The notes under the pieces were generated by a model, which saw only the letters and a program-made list of their open reading frames with translations, was not told where the DNA came from and ran no database searches. A program made the position numbers and the translations under genes. Of a stretch of DNA of 64,000 bases, positions 8,778-17,527 are shown piece by piece. The stretch spans positions 552,304-616,303 of the forward strand of contig NZ_VCAO01000001.1 in NCBI RefSeq assembly GCF_005884405.1, given 5' to 3'. Each line of letters starts with the position of its first letter. The first letter of the stretch is position 1. The DNA is from Qipengyuania marisflavi. Its GTDB lineage: Bacteria; Pseudomonadota; Alphaproteobacteria; Sphingomonadales; Sphingomonadaceae.

Positions 8778-9104
8778 TCAGGTGTTGTCGACTTCGTCAT
8801 CGTCCTTGCCGGCCTTGACCCCAAGATCGTCGTCGCCGCCCAGATCAACCTCGTTGTCTGGTGAAGCCTCTTCGTCGTCGTCGGCCAGATCTTCCAGATC
8901 GTCATCAGCCAGATCGCTATCCGGCTTGGCGTCCTTCTTCTTTTCCTCTTCGAAGGGGATCGGCTGCTTCGACTTCAGCACCGGCTCGGGCGACCATTCT
9001 TCGCCGCATTCGATGCAGGTGACGGGCTCGTCCTTCGTCAGATCGTAAAAGCGGGTGCCACACTTCGGGCAGGTCCGCTTGGTGCCCCATTCCGGTTTGA
9101 CCAT
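8778..9104 (-). CDS. TIGR02300 (FYDLN acid domain) protein
   Basis: The 108-residue product starts MVKPEWGTKRTCPKCGTRFYDL. It has two CxxC pairs (CPKC and CIEC) that look like a zinc ribbon, followed by a strongly acidic tail rich in Asp and Glu. This is the TIGR02300 family, found mainly in alphaproteobacteria and of unknown function. A GAGGA ribosome site lies 7 bases before the ATG. It is divergent from aroA. Confidence 0.93.
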   Translation of the reverse strand: MVKPEWGTKRTCPKCGTRFYDLTKDEPVTCIECGEEWSPEPVLKSKQPIPFEEEKKKDAKPDSDLADDDLEDLADDDEEASPDNEVDLGGDDDLGVKAGKDDDEVDNT

Positions 9105-9213
9105 GTGTATTCCTCAGATGAGCCCCGCCGAGTGCGGCGGAGCGAAAAATTCTCTTACTTGATGGGATCCCGCAAGGCAGGAATCAACAGCGCGCGCGCC
9201 TTGCCAGAACGCA

Positions 9214-10578
9214 TTGCCACTGTCAAAGACCCGCGCGCATCCGCCACTCCAGCAAGGCACCCCTCGCTTGACCACGCATCGTTTTTTCTCCCGAGGCCCG
9301 CTGACCGGCCGCATCCGCGTACCCGGCGACAAGTCGATCAGCCACCGCGCGCTGATGTTCGGCGCGCTGGCCGTGGGTCGCAGCCGGATTTCCGGCCTTC
9401 TTGAGGGCGAAGACGTGCTCGCCACCGCTGCTGCCCTGCGCGAGATGGGCGCGCGGATCGAGCAGGATGGAGATGACTGGGTGGTCGACGGCGTGGGTGT
9501 AGGCGGCCTGCTGCAACCGACAAGCGCGCTGGACATGGGCAATTCGGGCACCTCAACCCGGCTGCTGATGGGACTGGTCGCCAGCCACGGCATTACCGCT
9601 GCCTTTACAGGTGACGCCAGCCTTTCCAGGCGTCCGATGGGCCGGGTGATCGACCCGCTCAGCCAGATGGGTGCCAGCATCACCCCCTCCCCCGGCGGCA
9701 CACTGCCGCTGATGATGGAGGGGATGCAGCCCGCTGTGCCGATCACTTACCGGCTCTCTGTCGCCAGTGCGCAGGTGAAAAGCGCCGTTCTGCTGGCAGG
9801 CCTGAATACACCGGGCATCACCACCGTGATCGAGCCAGTCCCGACCCGCGACCATACCGAGCGGATGCTGCGCGGTTTCGGCGCGAAACTTACGGTCGAG
9901 GAGGCAGGCGGCGAGCGCACTATCCGTATCCACGGCCCCTGCGATCTATCGCCCTGCGACATCACGGTGCCGGGTGATCCCTCTTCCGCCGCGTTCTTCG
10001 CAGTTGCCGCATTGCTGGTGCCGGACAGCGATCTGGTGATCGAGAATGTCGGACTGAACCCAACCCGCAGTGGCATCTTTCACGTGCTGCGCCAGATGGG
10101 CGGCAGTATCGAAGAACTGGACCAGCGCGAGATTGGCGGCGAGCCGGTTGCGGATCTGCACGTCCGCCACTCGGCACTGACCGGCATCACAGTCGATCCC
10201 GAAACCGCGCCCAGCATGATCGATGAATTTCCCGTGCTGTTTGTCGCTGCCGCGCTGGCGCAGGGCACGACCACTACCAGCGGCCTCGACGAATTGCGCG
10301 TCAAGGAAAGCGATCGCCTCTCCGCCATGGCAGCGGCGCTGACACTGGTCGGTGCACAGGTCGAAGAATGCGGTGACGGATTGGTGATCACCGGCACGGG
10401 CGGCGCGGCGCTGCCCGGCGGCGGCCCTGTCACCACCCACCTCGACCACCGTATCGCCATGAGCCTGGCAGTCGCAGGACTGGCCAGCGACAGCGGCGTG
10501 ACCATCGACAGCAGCGATCCCATCGCCACCAGCTTCCCCAATTTCATCGCTTTGCTCGACAAGGCTGGAGCCCAATAA
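9214..10578 (+). CDS. aroA: 3-phosphoshikimate 1-carboxyvinyltransferase (class II, CP4-like)
   Basis: The 454-residue enzyme joins shikimate-3-phosphate and PEP in the shikimate pathway. Segments PGDKSISHRALMFG (37-50), LLEGEDV, SAQVKSAVLLAGLNTPGITT, RDHTERMLRGFGA, MIDEFPVLF and LDHRIAMS follow the class II Agrobacterium CP4-type pattern. The loop MGNSGTSTR (108-116) has glycine at 112, where the CP4 enzyme has alanine. The first ATG gives about 28 residues before the fold, so a later start is possible. The TAA stop overlaps the next ATG as TAATG. Confidence 0.96.
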   Translation: MPLSKTRAHPPLQQGTPRLTTHRFFSRGPLTGRIRVPGDKSISHRALMFGALAVGRSRISGLLEGEDVLATAAALREMGARIEQDGDDWVVDGVGVGGLLQPTSALDMGNSGTSTRLLMGLVASHGITAAFTGDASLSRRPMGRVIDPLSQMGASITPSPGGTLPLMMEGMQPAVPITYRLSVASAQVKSAVLLAGLNTPGITTVIEPVPTRDHTERMLRGFGAKLTVEEAGGERTIRIHGPCDLSPCDITVPGDPSSAAFFAVAALLVPDSDLVIENVGLNPTRSGIFHVLRQMGGSIEELDQREIGGEPVADLHVRHSALTGITVDPETAPSMIDEFPVLFVAAALAQGTTTTSGLDELRVKESDRLSAMAAALTLVGAQVEECGDGLVITGTGGAALPGGGPVTTHLDHRIAMSLAVAGLASDSGVTIDSSDPIATSFPNFIALLDKAGAQ

Positions 10579-10853
10579 TGCCCGGAATATCGTCTTTCGC
10601 CGCGGACCTCATCGGTTTCGCCGGCAGCTTCTGCATCGTCGCCGCTTTTGCCTATAGCAATATGGCGACGCGGATGAATCTGCTGCTGTTCAATGCAGTG
10701 AACTTTATCGGCGCCGCCCTGCTCGCGGTGTCGCTGACAGTGAATTACAACCTGCCGACAATGGTGCTGGAGATCGTGTGGATGATCATCGCCGCCTTCG
10801 GGATCGTCAAGGCGCTGCGTTCTCGCAGCCCAGGCGTGACAGAAGCCCCATGA
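10578..10853 (+). CDS. Small membrane protein (CBU_0592-like)
   Basis: The 91-residue product has three hydrophobic segments (DLIGFAGSFCIVAAFAY, NLLLFNAVNFIGAALLAV, TMVLEIVWMIIAAFGIV), the pattern of the small CBU_0592-like membrane family of unknown function. It is translationally coupled on both sides, to aroA by TAATG and to cmk by ATGA, so the three genes form one operon. Confidence 0.75.
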   Translation: MPGISSFAADLIGFAGSFCIVAAFAYSNMATRMNLLLFNAVNFIGAALLAVSLTVNYNLPTMVLEIVWMIIAAFGIVKALRSRSPGVTEAP

Positions 10854-11473
10854 TCATCGCCGTCGACGGACCCACCGCATCGGGCAAGGGCACGATTGCG
10901 AAGGCACTGGCGGCGCATTTCGGCTTGCCGCATCTCGATACCGGGCTGCTGTACCGCGCAGTCGGGCGGCAGGTGTTCCTGAATGGCGGCGATCCCAATG
11001 ACAGCGCCGATGCGCTGGCAGCGACCGATTTTCCCGCCGCCTTGCTCGACGATCCGCAATTGCGCAGCGAAGACAATGGCGGCTGGGCAAGCCGTGTCTC
11101 GGTCCATCCCGCAGTCCGCACCGCGCTCTACGAACGCCAGCGCGCTTTCGCCACGCAGCCGGGCGGCGCGGTCCTCGATGGCCGCGATATCGGTACTGTC
11201 ATCGCGCCCGAGGCAGAGGCCAAGCTGTTCATCACGGCCAGTGTTGCGGCACGCGCCCAGCGACGCTTTGCCGAGATGTGCGAACGCGGCGAGGCAGTGA
11301 CGCTGGAGGCGATCGAAGACGATTTGCGCCGCCGTGACGAACGCGACAGTACCCGCGCCGTCGCCCCGCTGGTTCCCGCCCCCGATGCGATGGTGATCGA
11401 CACCAGCGCGCTGGACCGGGATGCCGCCATCGCTGCGGCAATTGCCATGGTTGAGTGTGCACGCACGAAATGA
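10850..11473 (+). CDS. cmk: Cytidylate kinase
   Basis: The 207-residue enzyme phosphorylates CMP and dCMP. The N-terminus MIIAVDGPTASGKGTIAKALA contains the P-loop, and LDTGLLYRAVGR and LDGRDIGTVIAPEAEAKLFITA are family signatures. The ATG at 10850 overlaps the preceding TGA; longer in-frame starts would lie inside the upstream gene. The gene order aroA-cmk-rpsA is conserved in proteobacteria. Confidence 0.97.
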   Translation: MIIAVDGPTASGKGTIAKALAAHFGLPHLDTGLLYRAVGRQVFLNGGDPNDSADALAATDFPAALLDDPQLRSEDNGGWASRVSVHPAVRTALYERQRAFATQPGGAVLDGRDIGTVIAPEAEAKLFITASVAARAQRRFAEMCERGEAVTLEAIEDDLRRRDERDSTRAVAPLVPAPDAMVIDTSALDRDAAIAAAIAMVECARTK

Positions 11474-11835
11474 TTTTCCTACAGCGCGCCGCTTTGCCAG
11501 CGTGCCCGAATGACCGCATCGCACAACCCAATTGAATCCGTGTTACGTCGGTCCACCGCACCAGTCAGTTTTTTGCTTCAGGACCGTGTAACACCCGGTC
11601 CAGGTCTCACCGCCCACCGCACGGCTTTCACTTGCTTTCGTGCCGCCTTGCGCCTATGCGCGCGGCCGCCCCATGACCTTCGCTTGCGCGCTGGTCCGGG
11701 GCTTTCGCGGGCGCACCCGGCCCCGCGGAAACATTTCGGCCCTTTTGGCCCGCATCCGGCAATCCCGCCGGTGCGGAGAAAAGACCCCGGTAAAACCGGC
11801 GGCCGGTAGCAAGACGTAAACAGGATTAACAATTT
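11474..11835 (+). promoter_or_regulatory. Intergenic leader before rpsA with a repeated upstream module
   Basis: This is 362 bases without a gene. At 11569 a run of six T is followed, after 11 bases, by GTGTAACACCCGGTCCA, one base, then GTCTCA (11586-11609). The same arrangement with identical spacing occurs in front of trpA at 30933-30973. A degenerate relative, GTGTTACGTCGGTCCA, lies at 11540-11555. The rest is GC-rich with several possible hairpins, and AGGA lies 10 bases before the rpsA ATG. The segment probably holds the rpsA promoter and a structured 5' leader. I cannot place the promoter hexamers with confidence. Confidence 0.5.
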
Positions 11836-13542
11836 ATGGCGACTGTAGCCAATCCCACACGCGACGATTTTGAAGCAATGCTCAACGAGCAACTCGGCGG
11901 TGCCGAGGATGGCGGTTTTGAAGGCCGCGTTGTCAAAGGCACCGTTACCGCCATCGAAAATGGCATGGCGGTTGTCGATGTCGGCCTGAAGAGCGAAGGC
12001 CGCGTCGATCTCAAGGAATTTATGCGCGGTGAAGACGCGCACGGCCTGTCGGTCGGCAGCGAAGTCGAAGTTTATGTCGACCGCGTTGAAAATGCCGACG
12101 GCGAAGCAATGCTCAGCCGCGACCGCGCCCGCCGCGAAGCCGCCTGGGACAAGCTGGAAAGCGAATTTGGCGAAGGCAAGCGCGTCGAAGGCCGCATCTT
12201 CGGCCGCGTCAAAGGCGGCTTCACCGTCGACCTCGACGGTGCCGTAGCCTTCCTGCCCGGTTCGCAGGTTGATATCCGCCCCGTGCGCGATGTCGCCCCG
12301 CTGATGGATGTGCCGCAGCCCTTCCAGATCCTCAAGATGGATCGCCGCCGCGGCAACATCGTTGTTTCGCGCCGCGCCGTTCTGGAAGAAACCCGCGCTG
12401 AACAGCGCAGCGAACTGATCGACAAGCTGGCCGAGAGCCAGGTTATCGAAGGCGTGGTCAAGAACATCACCGATTACGGTGCGTTCGTCGATCTCGGCGG
12501 GATCGACGGTCTGCTGCATGTCACCGACATGAGCTACAAGCGCGTCAATCACCCCACCGAGATGATCGAAATCGGCCAGACCGTGACCGTTCAGATCATT
12601 CGCATCAACGAAGACACCCAGCGCATCAGCCTGGGCATGAAGCAGCTGGAAAGCGATCCGTGGGACGGTGTTGCCGCCAAGTATCCGGTTGGCATGAAGA
12701 TGTCGGGCACCGTCACCAACATCACCGAATACGGCGCCTTCGTCGAAATCGAAGCGGGCATCGAAGGCCTGGTCCATGTTTCGGAAATGAGCTGGACCAA
12801 GAAGAACGTGCACCCCGGCAAGATCGTTTCGACCTCGCAGGAAGTCGAAGTCATGGTGCTCGAGGTCGATAGCGAAAAGCGTCGTATCTCGCTTGGTCTC
12901 AAGCAGGCCCAGCGCAATCCTTGGGAAGAGTTCGCCGAGAAGCATCCGGTGGGCACCAAGGTCAATGGCGAAGTCAAGAACGCGACCGAGTTCGGCCTGT
13001 TTATCGGGCTCGACGGCGACGTCGATGGCATGGTCCACATGTCGGACATCGCCTGGGGCATCTCGGGCGAAGACGCACTGGCGCTGCACCGAAAGGGTGA
13101 AGAAGTCGAAGCCATCGTGCTTGACGTCGACACCGACAAGGAACGCATCAGCCTGGGCATGAAGCAGCTCGAAAAGGGCGCGCCCACCGAAGCCGGTGCC
13201 GGCAGCTCGCTGCGCAAGAACGAAGTCGTTACCGTCAACGTTCTGGAAGTTCGCGATGGCGGCCTGGAAGTCCAGGTTGGCGAAGACGGCGCGACCGGCT
13301 TCATCAAGCGTTCGGACCTTGGCCGCGACCGCGACGAACAGCGTCCCGATCGTTTCCAGCCCGGCCAGAAGGTCGACGCACTGGTCATCGGTTTCGACCG
13401 TTCGAAAAAGCCCAACTTCTCGATCAAGGCGCGTCAGATCGCCGAAGAGAAGGAAGCTGTGGAACAGTTCGGTTCGTCCAATTCGGGTGCCTCGCTTGGC
13501 GACATCCTTGGCGAAGCGCTGAAGGGCAAGAAGGAAGACTAA
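11836..13542 (+). CDS. rpsA: 30S ribosomal protein S1
   Basis: The 568-residue product carries six S1 RNA-binding repeats, with recurring motifs such as VKNITDYGAFVDLGGIDGLL, TNITEYGAFVEIEAGIEGLV and KNATEFGLFIGLDGDVDGMV separated by RISLGLKQ/RISLGMKQ junctions. S1 brings structured mRNAs to the 30S subunit. The length is typical. A hairpin terminator follows. The ihfB gene that often follows rpsA in proteobacteria is absent here. Confidence 0.98.
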   Translation: MATVANPTRDDFEAMLNEQLGGAEDGGFEGRVVKGTVTAIENGMAVVDVGLKSEGRVDLKEFMRGEDAHGLSVGSEVEVYVDRVENADGEAMLSRDRARREAAWDKLESEFGEGKRVEGRIFGRVKGGFTVDLDGAVAFLPGSQVDIRPVRDVAPLMDVPQPFQILKMDRRRGNIVVSRRAVLEETRAEQRSELIDKLAESQVIEGVVKNITDYGAFVDLGGIDGLLHVTDMSYKRVNHPTEMIEIGQTVTVQIIRINEDTQRISLGMKQLESDPWDGVAAKYPVGMKMSGTVTNITEYGAFVEIEAGIEGLVHVSEMSWTKKNVHPGKIVSTSQEVEVMVLEVDSEKRRISLGLKQAQRNPWEEFAEKHPVGTKVNGEVKNATEFGLFIGLDGDVDGMVHMSDIAWGISGEDALALHRKGEEVEAIVLDVDTDKERISLGMKQLEKGAPTEAGAGSSLRKNEVVTVNVLEVRDGGLEVQVGEDGATGFIKRSDLGRDRDEQRPDRFQPGQKVDALVIGFDRSKKPNFSIKARQIAEEKEAVEQFGSSNSGASLGDILGEALKGKKED

Positions 13543-13571
13543 GCCTTCCTCCCCCTTTCAGGGTTCATTCG

Positions 13572-13608
13572 AAAGGCCCGCTTGCCCACCCGGCAGGCGG
13601 GCCTTTCC
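13572..13608 (+). terminator. Rho-independent terminator after rpsA
   Basis: A ten-base perfect stem (AAAGGCCCGC and GCGGGCCTTT) surrounds a 15-base loop and starts 29 bases after the rpsA stop. The T run is short (three), so it may act in both directions. Confidence 0.75.
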
Positions 13609-13639
13609 TACATGGACCGCAAGCGATACAAGCGCCGCC

Positions 13640-14395
13640 ATGTTGGAAATTCATCAGTTCCCGTGCCTGTCGGACAATTACGGCTTCCTGCTGCACGATC
13701 CTGACAGCGGCGAAACCGCAGCGATAGACACGCCCGACGGCGCGGAATATCTGCGTCAGGCACAGGCCAAGGGCTGGCGGATCACACAGATCTGGAACAC
13801 CCATTGGCATCCCGACCATGCAGGCGGAAACGCCGCCATCGTCGCAGCCAGCGGTGCCACAGTGGTCGCCCCGGCAGAGGTTGAGCGGATTGCGCCAATC
13901 GATACCGTGGTGGCTGATGGCGACACAGCGCGGCTGGGCCAGTGGCAGGCGCGCGTGATCGACGTGTCGGGCCACACCAATGGCCACATCGCCTATCACC
14001 TGCCCCAAGCGAACATCGCCTTTGTCGGCGACAGCGTGTTCGCGCTGGGTTGCGGACGGATGTTCGAAGGCCAGCCGCAGCAATTCTGGGACAGCCTTGA
14101 CCGTATCCGCCAGCTGCCCGCCGACACCGCGCTGTACTGCGCGCATGAATATACGCAGGCGAATGCGAAGTTCGCGCTGCATGCCGATCCGGACAATGCG
14201 GAGTTGCAGCGCTATGCCAGTGAGATCGACGCCAAGCGCGCACAGGGCGAGCCTACGGTCCCGACAGACTTGGGCCGCGAACTGGCGACCAACCCCTTCC
14301 TGCGTGCAGACACGGCGGTTCTACGGGATCGCTGGGGTGGTAACAATGCGGCAGAAACCTTCGCCGCGCTGCGGGCGGCGAAGGATAATTTCTGA
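13640..14395 (+). CDS. gloB: Hydroxyacylglutathione hydrolase (glyoxalase II)
   Basis: The 251-residue metallo-beta-lactamase-fold enzyme hydrolyses S-lactoylglutathione to lactate in methylglyoxal detoxification. The metal motif THWHPDHAGGN (residues 54-64) fits THxHxDH, and VSGHTNGHIAYH, VGDSVFALGCGRMFEG and YCAHEYTQANAKFA supply the other metal ligands and the glutathione-site region. The length is normal. It stands alone between rpsA and the end of the ATP synthase operon, which it faces convergently. Confidence 0.95.
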   Translation: MLEIHQFPCLSDNYGFLLHDPDSGETAAIDTPDGAEYLRQAQAKGWRITQIWNTHWHPDHAGGNAAIVAASGATVVAPAEVERIAPIDTVVADGDTARLGQWQARVIDVSGHTNGHIAYHLPQANIAFVGDSVFALGCGRMFEGQPQQFWDSLDRIRQLPADTALYCAHEYTQANAKFALHADPDNAELQRYASEIDAKRAQGEPTVPTDLGRELATNPFLRADTAVLRDRWGGNNAAETFAALRAAKDNF

Positions 14396-14415
14396 ACCGG
14401 ATCCCTTACGGGCGG

Positions 14416-14988
14416 TTAGATGTTGGCGATAACCTGATCGGCGAGCGCGCGGTCAGCCTCGGCATCGTGCTTGGCAGCGATCAGCTTGCGGCTGGCCGTC
14501 GTGGCAGCGAAGACGGCGCGGTTGCGCACTTCCTCTACCGCTTCGCGTTCGGCGGCGGAGATCTTGTCTTCGGCCATCCGCTTGCGACGTTCGACCATTG
14601 CAGTGCTGTCGGCTTCGGCCTTGGCGAGCAGCGCATCGGCTTCGTGCCGGGCGTTGGTCATCATGGCTTCGGCGTCCTGTTCGGCACCCTTGATCTTGGC
14701 AGCGTATTCATCGCGCAAAGTTTCAGCCTCGGCGCGCAGCTGCTTGGCTTCGTCAAGCTGCGTGCGGATTGCAGCGATCCGGGCATCGAGCCCGCCGCCA
14801 ATGGTCTTGTGAACCTTGGCACCGAAAAACGCGATCAGCAGCAGGACAAACATCGCAACCGAAACAACCTGGAAAGGCGCAAGGCCCCACAGCTCGGGTT
14901 CGACATGCGTCGGAGCGCCGCCGTGGCCTTCTTCGGTATAGGCTTCAGCCGCTTCGGTGGTGAAGACTTCTGGTACGGTATCAGCCAT
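14416..14988 (-). CDS. atpF: F0F1 ATP synthase subunit b
   Basis: The 190-residue product has an acidic N-terminal segment, one membrane helix (FQVVSVAMFVLLLIAFF), then a long charged coiled coil (ARIAAIRTQLDEAKQLRAEAETL and onwards), as expected for the peripheral stalk. Its ATG at 14988 overlaps the end of the b' gene by 8 bases. It is the last gene of the F0 operon. Confidence 0.95.
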   Translation of the reverse strand: MADTVPEVFTTEAAEAYTEEGHGGAPTHVEPELWGLAPFQVVSVAMFVLLLIAFFGAKVHKTIGGGLDARIAAIRTQLDEAKQLRAEAETLRDEYAAKIKGAEQDAEAMMTNARHEADALLAKAEADSTAMVERRKRMAEDKISAAEREAVEEVRNRAVFAATTASRKLIAAKHDAEADRALADQVIANI

Positions 14989-15475
14989 GAGCCATCGCCT
15001 CCTTGACGGCCTTGGCAGCCGTGGGCTTGGTCACTATCACACCGGCAAGCCGGGCAACAATGTCCTGAGCCGCCTCGACAGCGACCGATTCAACTTCGGC
15101 CAGCGCCGCATTACGGGCTTCGTCAATGCTGACTTCTGCCTGCGCAACCTTGGTGTCGATCCGCTTCTGCGCGGCGCCGACTTTCTTTTCCGAGGCAGCA
15201 GCACCTTCCGCCTTCGCCTGAGCGATGATCGCCTGAGCAGCGGCGCGGTTTTCGTTTTCACGCACCCGCCAGGCCTCTTCTTCCGCGTCGGCGGCATCGC
15301 GCGCGGTGCGGGCCGCGGCAAGGTCACCGGCGATCTGCTGGTCGCGCTGGGCCACCGTATCCATCACCTTGGGGACCATGCCCCGGCCGATGACAAAAAA
15401 GGTGAGGCCGAAAAACACGAACAGCCAGAAAATCTGGCTCGAATAGGTTTCGGCAAGCTGTGCAATCTGGGGCAT
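14981..15475 (-). CDS. atpF': F0F1 ATP synthase subunit b' (second stalk subunit)
   Basis: The 164-residue product has one N-terminal membrane helix (SQIFWLFVFFGLTFFVIGRG) followed by a coiled coil rich in Ala, Glu and Arg. Paired b and b' genes are typical of alphaproteobacteria and photosynthetic organisms, where a b/b' heterodimer forms the stalk. It lies 81 bases downstream of atpE and overlaps atpF. Confidence 0.94.
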   Translation of the reverse strand: MPQIAQLAETYSSQIFWLFVFFGLTFFVIGRGMVPKVMDTVAQRDQQIAGDLAAARTARDAADAEEEAWRVRENENRAAAQAIIAQAKAEGAAASEKKVGAAQKRIDTKVAQAEVSIDEARNAALAEVESVAVEAAQDIVARLAGVIVTKPTAAKAVKEAMAHG

Positions 15476-15556
15476 TTCAGCTCTCGAGAAACGGGTGCTG
15501 GGAATTGTGGCGCCGGCCGGGACGGTCCCGGCCGACGTAGTCAGATTTCGAAGCGA

Positions 15557-15784
15557 TTAAGCGACGAAGATCAGGATCATGGCAACGACGAATGCCAACA
15601 GGCCGAGCAGCTCGGCAGCGGCGAAGCCAATGAACAGGCGGCCCTGCTGGCCGTCGGCAGCACCCGGATTGCGCAGTGCGCTTTCCAGGAACGAGCCGAA
15701 GACGTTACCAACGCCGATGGCGGCCATGCCGGCACCAATTGCAGCGAGGCCAGCACCGATGAGCTTTGCAGCTTCTTGTTCCAT
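15557..15784 (-). CDS. atpE: F0F1 ATP synthase subunit c
   Basis: The 75-residue hairpin proteolipid has two membrane helices joined by a polar loop. The proton-binding acidic residue lies in the second helix, in GFAAAELLGLLAFVVAMILIF (glutamate), and the glycine-rich first helix is AGLAAIGAGMAAIGVG. Many copies form the rotor ring. Confidence 0.97.
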   Translation of the reverse strand: MEQEAAKLIGAGLAAIGAGMAAIGVGNVFGSFLESALRNPGAADGQQGRLFIGFAAAELLGLLAFVVAMILIFVA

Positions 15785-15823
15785 TTGAAAACTCCTTGAA
15801 AGACAGATTGTTAAGATGAGGAC

Positions 15824-16612
15824 TTAGTGAAGATTCTCGGCGTCATTGATATACAGCGACGTCAATAGCGCGAAGACATAGGCCTGAATACCGGCCACCA
15901 GCAGCTCAAGAGCGCAGATGCCGACCATCAGGAGGAAGCTGGGAAGGCCAACCACACCGGCCCACAGGAAGCCAGCATTGGTGCCGTCGATAACAAAGCT
16001 CGACAGCACTTCAAGCAGCACGTGCCCGGCCATCATGGCCACGAACAGTCGCAGGCCGAGGCTGAAGGGGCGCACCATGAACGAGATAAATTCGATCGGC
16101 GCGATGATCGGGATCATCGGCAGCGGGGTGCCCTGCGGCACGAACAGGCTGAAGAAATGCAGCCCGTGCTTCCAGAAGCCCACCACCAGCACGATGGTGA
16201 AGCTGAGGATCGCCAGCACGCCGGTGACGGTAAAGTGGCTGGTGAAGGTAAACGGGTGAATGCCCACGATGCCCAGCGGCAGCAGGCCGAGCATATTGGC
16301 GAACAGGATGAACATGAACAGGCTGAAGATATAGGGCACATATTTGCGCCCGGCCTTGCCGACATTGGCCTCCAGCATGGAATCGATGAAGCCGGTGAAG
16401 CTTTCCACCATCATCTGCCAGCGCCCGGGCACCAGTTCGCGTTTCATGCCGCCCAGCACGAAGAGGAACAGCACCACCGTGGTGATGAGCATCCACAGCG
16501 CACTGTTGGTGAAGGCGATGTTATAGCCCGCAATTTCCCAGCCCTGCGAACCGCCAAGCGGTTCGATCGTGAACTGGTGCATCGGGTCGACCTTGGCCTG
16601 TTCGGCTGACAC
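15824..16612 (-). CDS. atpB: F0F1 ATP synthase subunit a
   Basis: The 262-residue membrane subunit forms the proton half-channels. It contains the conserved LGLRLFVAMMAGHVLLE segment with the essential arginine, and further helices ending in AGIQAYVFALLTSLYI. I chose a GTG at 16612 (product starting MSAEQAKVDPMHQF), which has AGGGA about 10 bases upstream. A TTG at 16654 extends the frame but lacks family support, and an ATG 30 bases further in is also possible. Confidence 0.94.
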   Translation of the reverse strand: MSAEQAKVDPMHQFTIEPLGGSQGWEIAGYNIAFTNSALWMLITTVVLFLFVLGGMKRELVPGRWQMMVESFTGFIDSMLEANVGKAGRKYVPYIFSLFMFILFANMLGLLPLGIVGIHPFTFTSHFTVTGVLAILSFTIVLVVGFWKHGLHFFSLFVPQGTPLPMIPIIAPIEFISFMVRPFSLGLRLFVAMMAGHVLLEVLSSFVIDGTNAGFLWAGVVGLPSFLLMVGICALELLVAGIQAYVFALLTSLYINDAENLH

Positions 16613-16666
16613 GTCCGGTAAGTCCCTAATCCATGTGAACAGCGCCCTTAGCAATCCCGGCTGGGA

Positions 16667-16987
16667 TTATGCATCGGGGCGCTGGTTTGCCGCGCGAATA
16701 ATGTTTCTGAAGGCCACGACTATCCCAAGGAACAGTCCCACCAACAGGCCCCACGGATTGGTTTCGGTGAACCAGCCAATGGCCCAACCGATAACCGAAC
16801 CACCGAGAATACCGCCCAGAAGATCGGCGAGGACACGATTGCCGCTGCGGTAATTCGCATCGGCGCCCGTTATCTTCGGCCGGTTACGCTGTTCTTCGCG
16901 GCTCTGCGCGGCGTTAAGCCGCGCTTCGAGCGCATCGATCCGCGCATCCTCGACGATAGGTTCCCGTGCGGGTTCGTCATCACTCAT
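16667..16987 (-). CDS. atpI: ATP synthase assembly protein AtpI
   Basis: The 106-residue product has a polar N-terminal half and two membrane helices (LLGGILGGSVIGWAIGWF and WGLLVGLFLGIVVAF), the AtpI layout. AtpI helps assemble the c ring and may aid magnesium supply. It is the first gene of the F0 operon. A short hairpin (CCCCCT/AGGGGG, 17049-17064) lies in its leader. Confidence 0.9.
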   Translation of the reverse strand: MSDDEPAREPIVEDARIDALEARLNAAQSREEQRNRPKITGADANYRSGNRVLADLLGGILGGSVIGWAIGWFTETNPWGLLVGLFLGIVVAFRNIIRAANQRPDA

Positions 16988-17122
16988 GCCAAGCTCCTGT
17001 AAAGGGGGTTGCGCGGCACGGGCACAGACTTGCCCGCCGAGGGCGCCGCCCCCTTAGAAGGGGGTCACTGGCGAGTCAACACGGCAGGCTGCTGTTAACG
17101 GTGCGAATTGGGCCGCGAAAGC

Positions 17123-17527
17123 TTACGGGCAGCGCGAATCGCGCATCGGTGCGGTGGCGGTGCGGGTCTGCCAGCTGCCATCGGGCGCCTGGTATTTTTC
17201 ACCCGCCGACGTTGCGGCAATGGCTTGGCAGCCGGCGGTCAGCGCATATTCTTCCAACGTGGCATTGGTTGCCTGGGCACGCTGGGAATACACGGCACGC
17301 CGCTTGATATTGATGTCGTTGACGATCGCCCGCAGCGCTGGGGTTTCCGATCCGACGATGCCTAGATAGCCATCCATCTTCTCGCCCACCTGGCCAGCCG
17401 AACGGGCCGCCGCGTAGGCGGGATCACGTTGAGCAAAGGCGGGCGCGGCAAAACCGCCCAGCGCCACCGAAGCGGCGAGAGCGGCCATGAACAGCTTGGA
17501 ATTCGGAGTTTTCATCACATCACCCAT
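17123..17527 (-). CDS. ydbL: YdbL family (DUF1318) periplasmic protein
   Basis: The 134-residue product has a signal peptide ending GGFAAPAFA and a mature part starting QRDPAYAAARSAGQVGEKMDGYLG, the DUF1318/YdbL pattern. It ends with a short cysteine-containing tail not needed for the family match. The ATG at 17527 overlaps the ynbE stop as TGATG; a second ATG at 17515 gives a more ordinary signal peptide. It is the last gene of a ydbH-ynbE-ydbL set, and a role with YdbH is inferred from that context. Confidence 0.88.
   Translation of the reverse strand: MGDVMKTPNSKLFMAALAASVALGGFAAPAFAQRDPAYAAARSAGQVGEKMDGYLGIVGSETPALRAIVNDINIKRRAVYSQRAQATNATLEEYALTAGCQAIAATSAGEKYQAPDGSWQTRTATAPMRDSRCP

Noticed and set aside
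11578-13089. 503-codon open frame antisense to rpsA
   Set aside because: It mirrors the six S1 repeats on the other strand and shows no family signature.
16613-16654. TTG start giving a longer AtpB
   Set aside because: The extra 14 residues lack family support and a ribosome site is better placed for the GTG at 16612.
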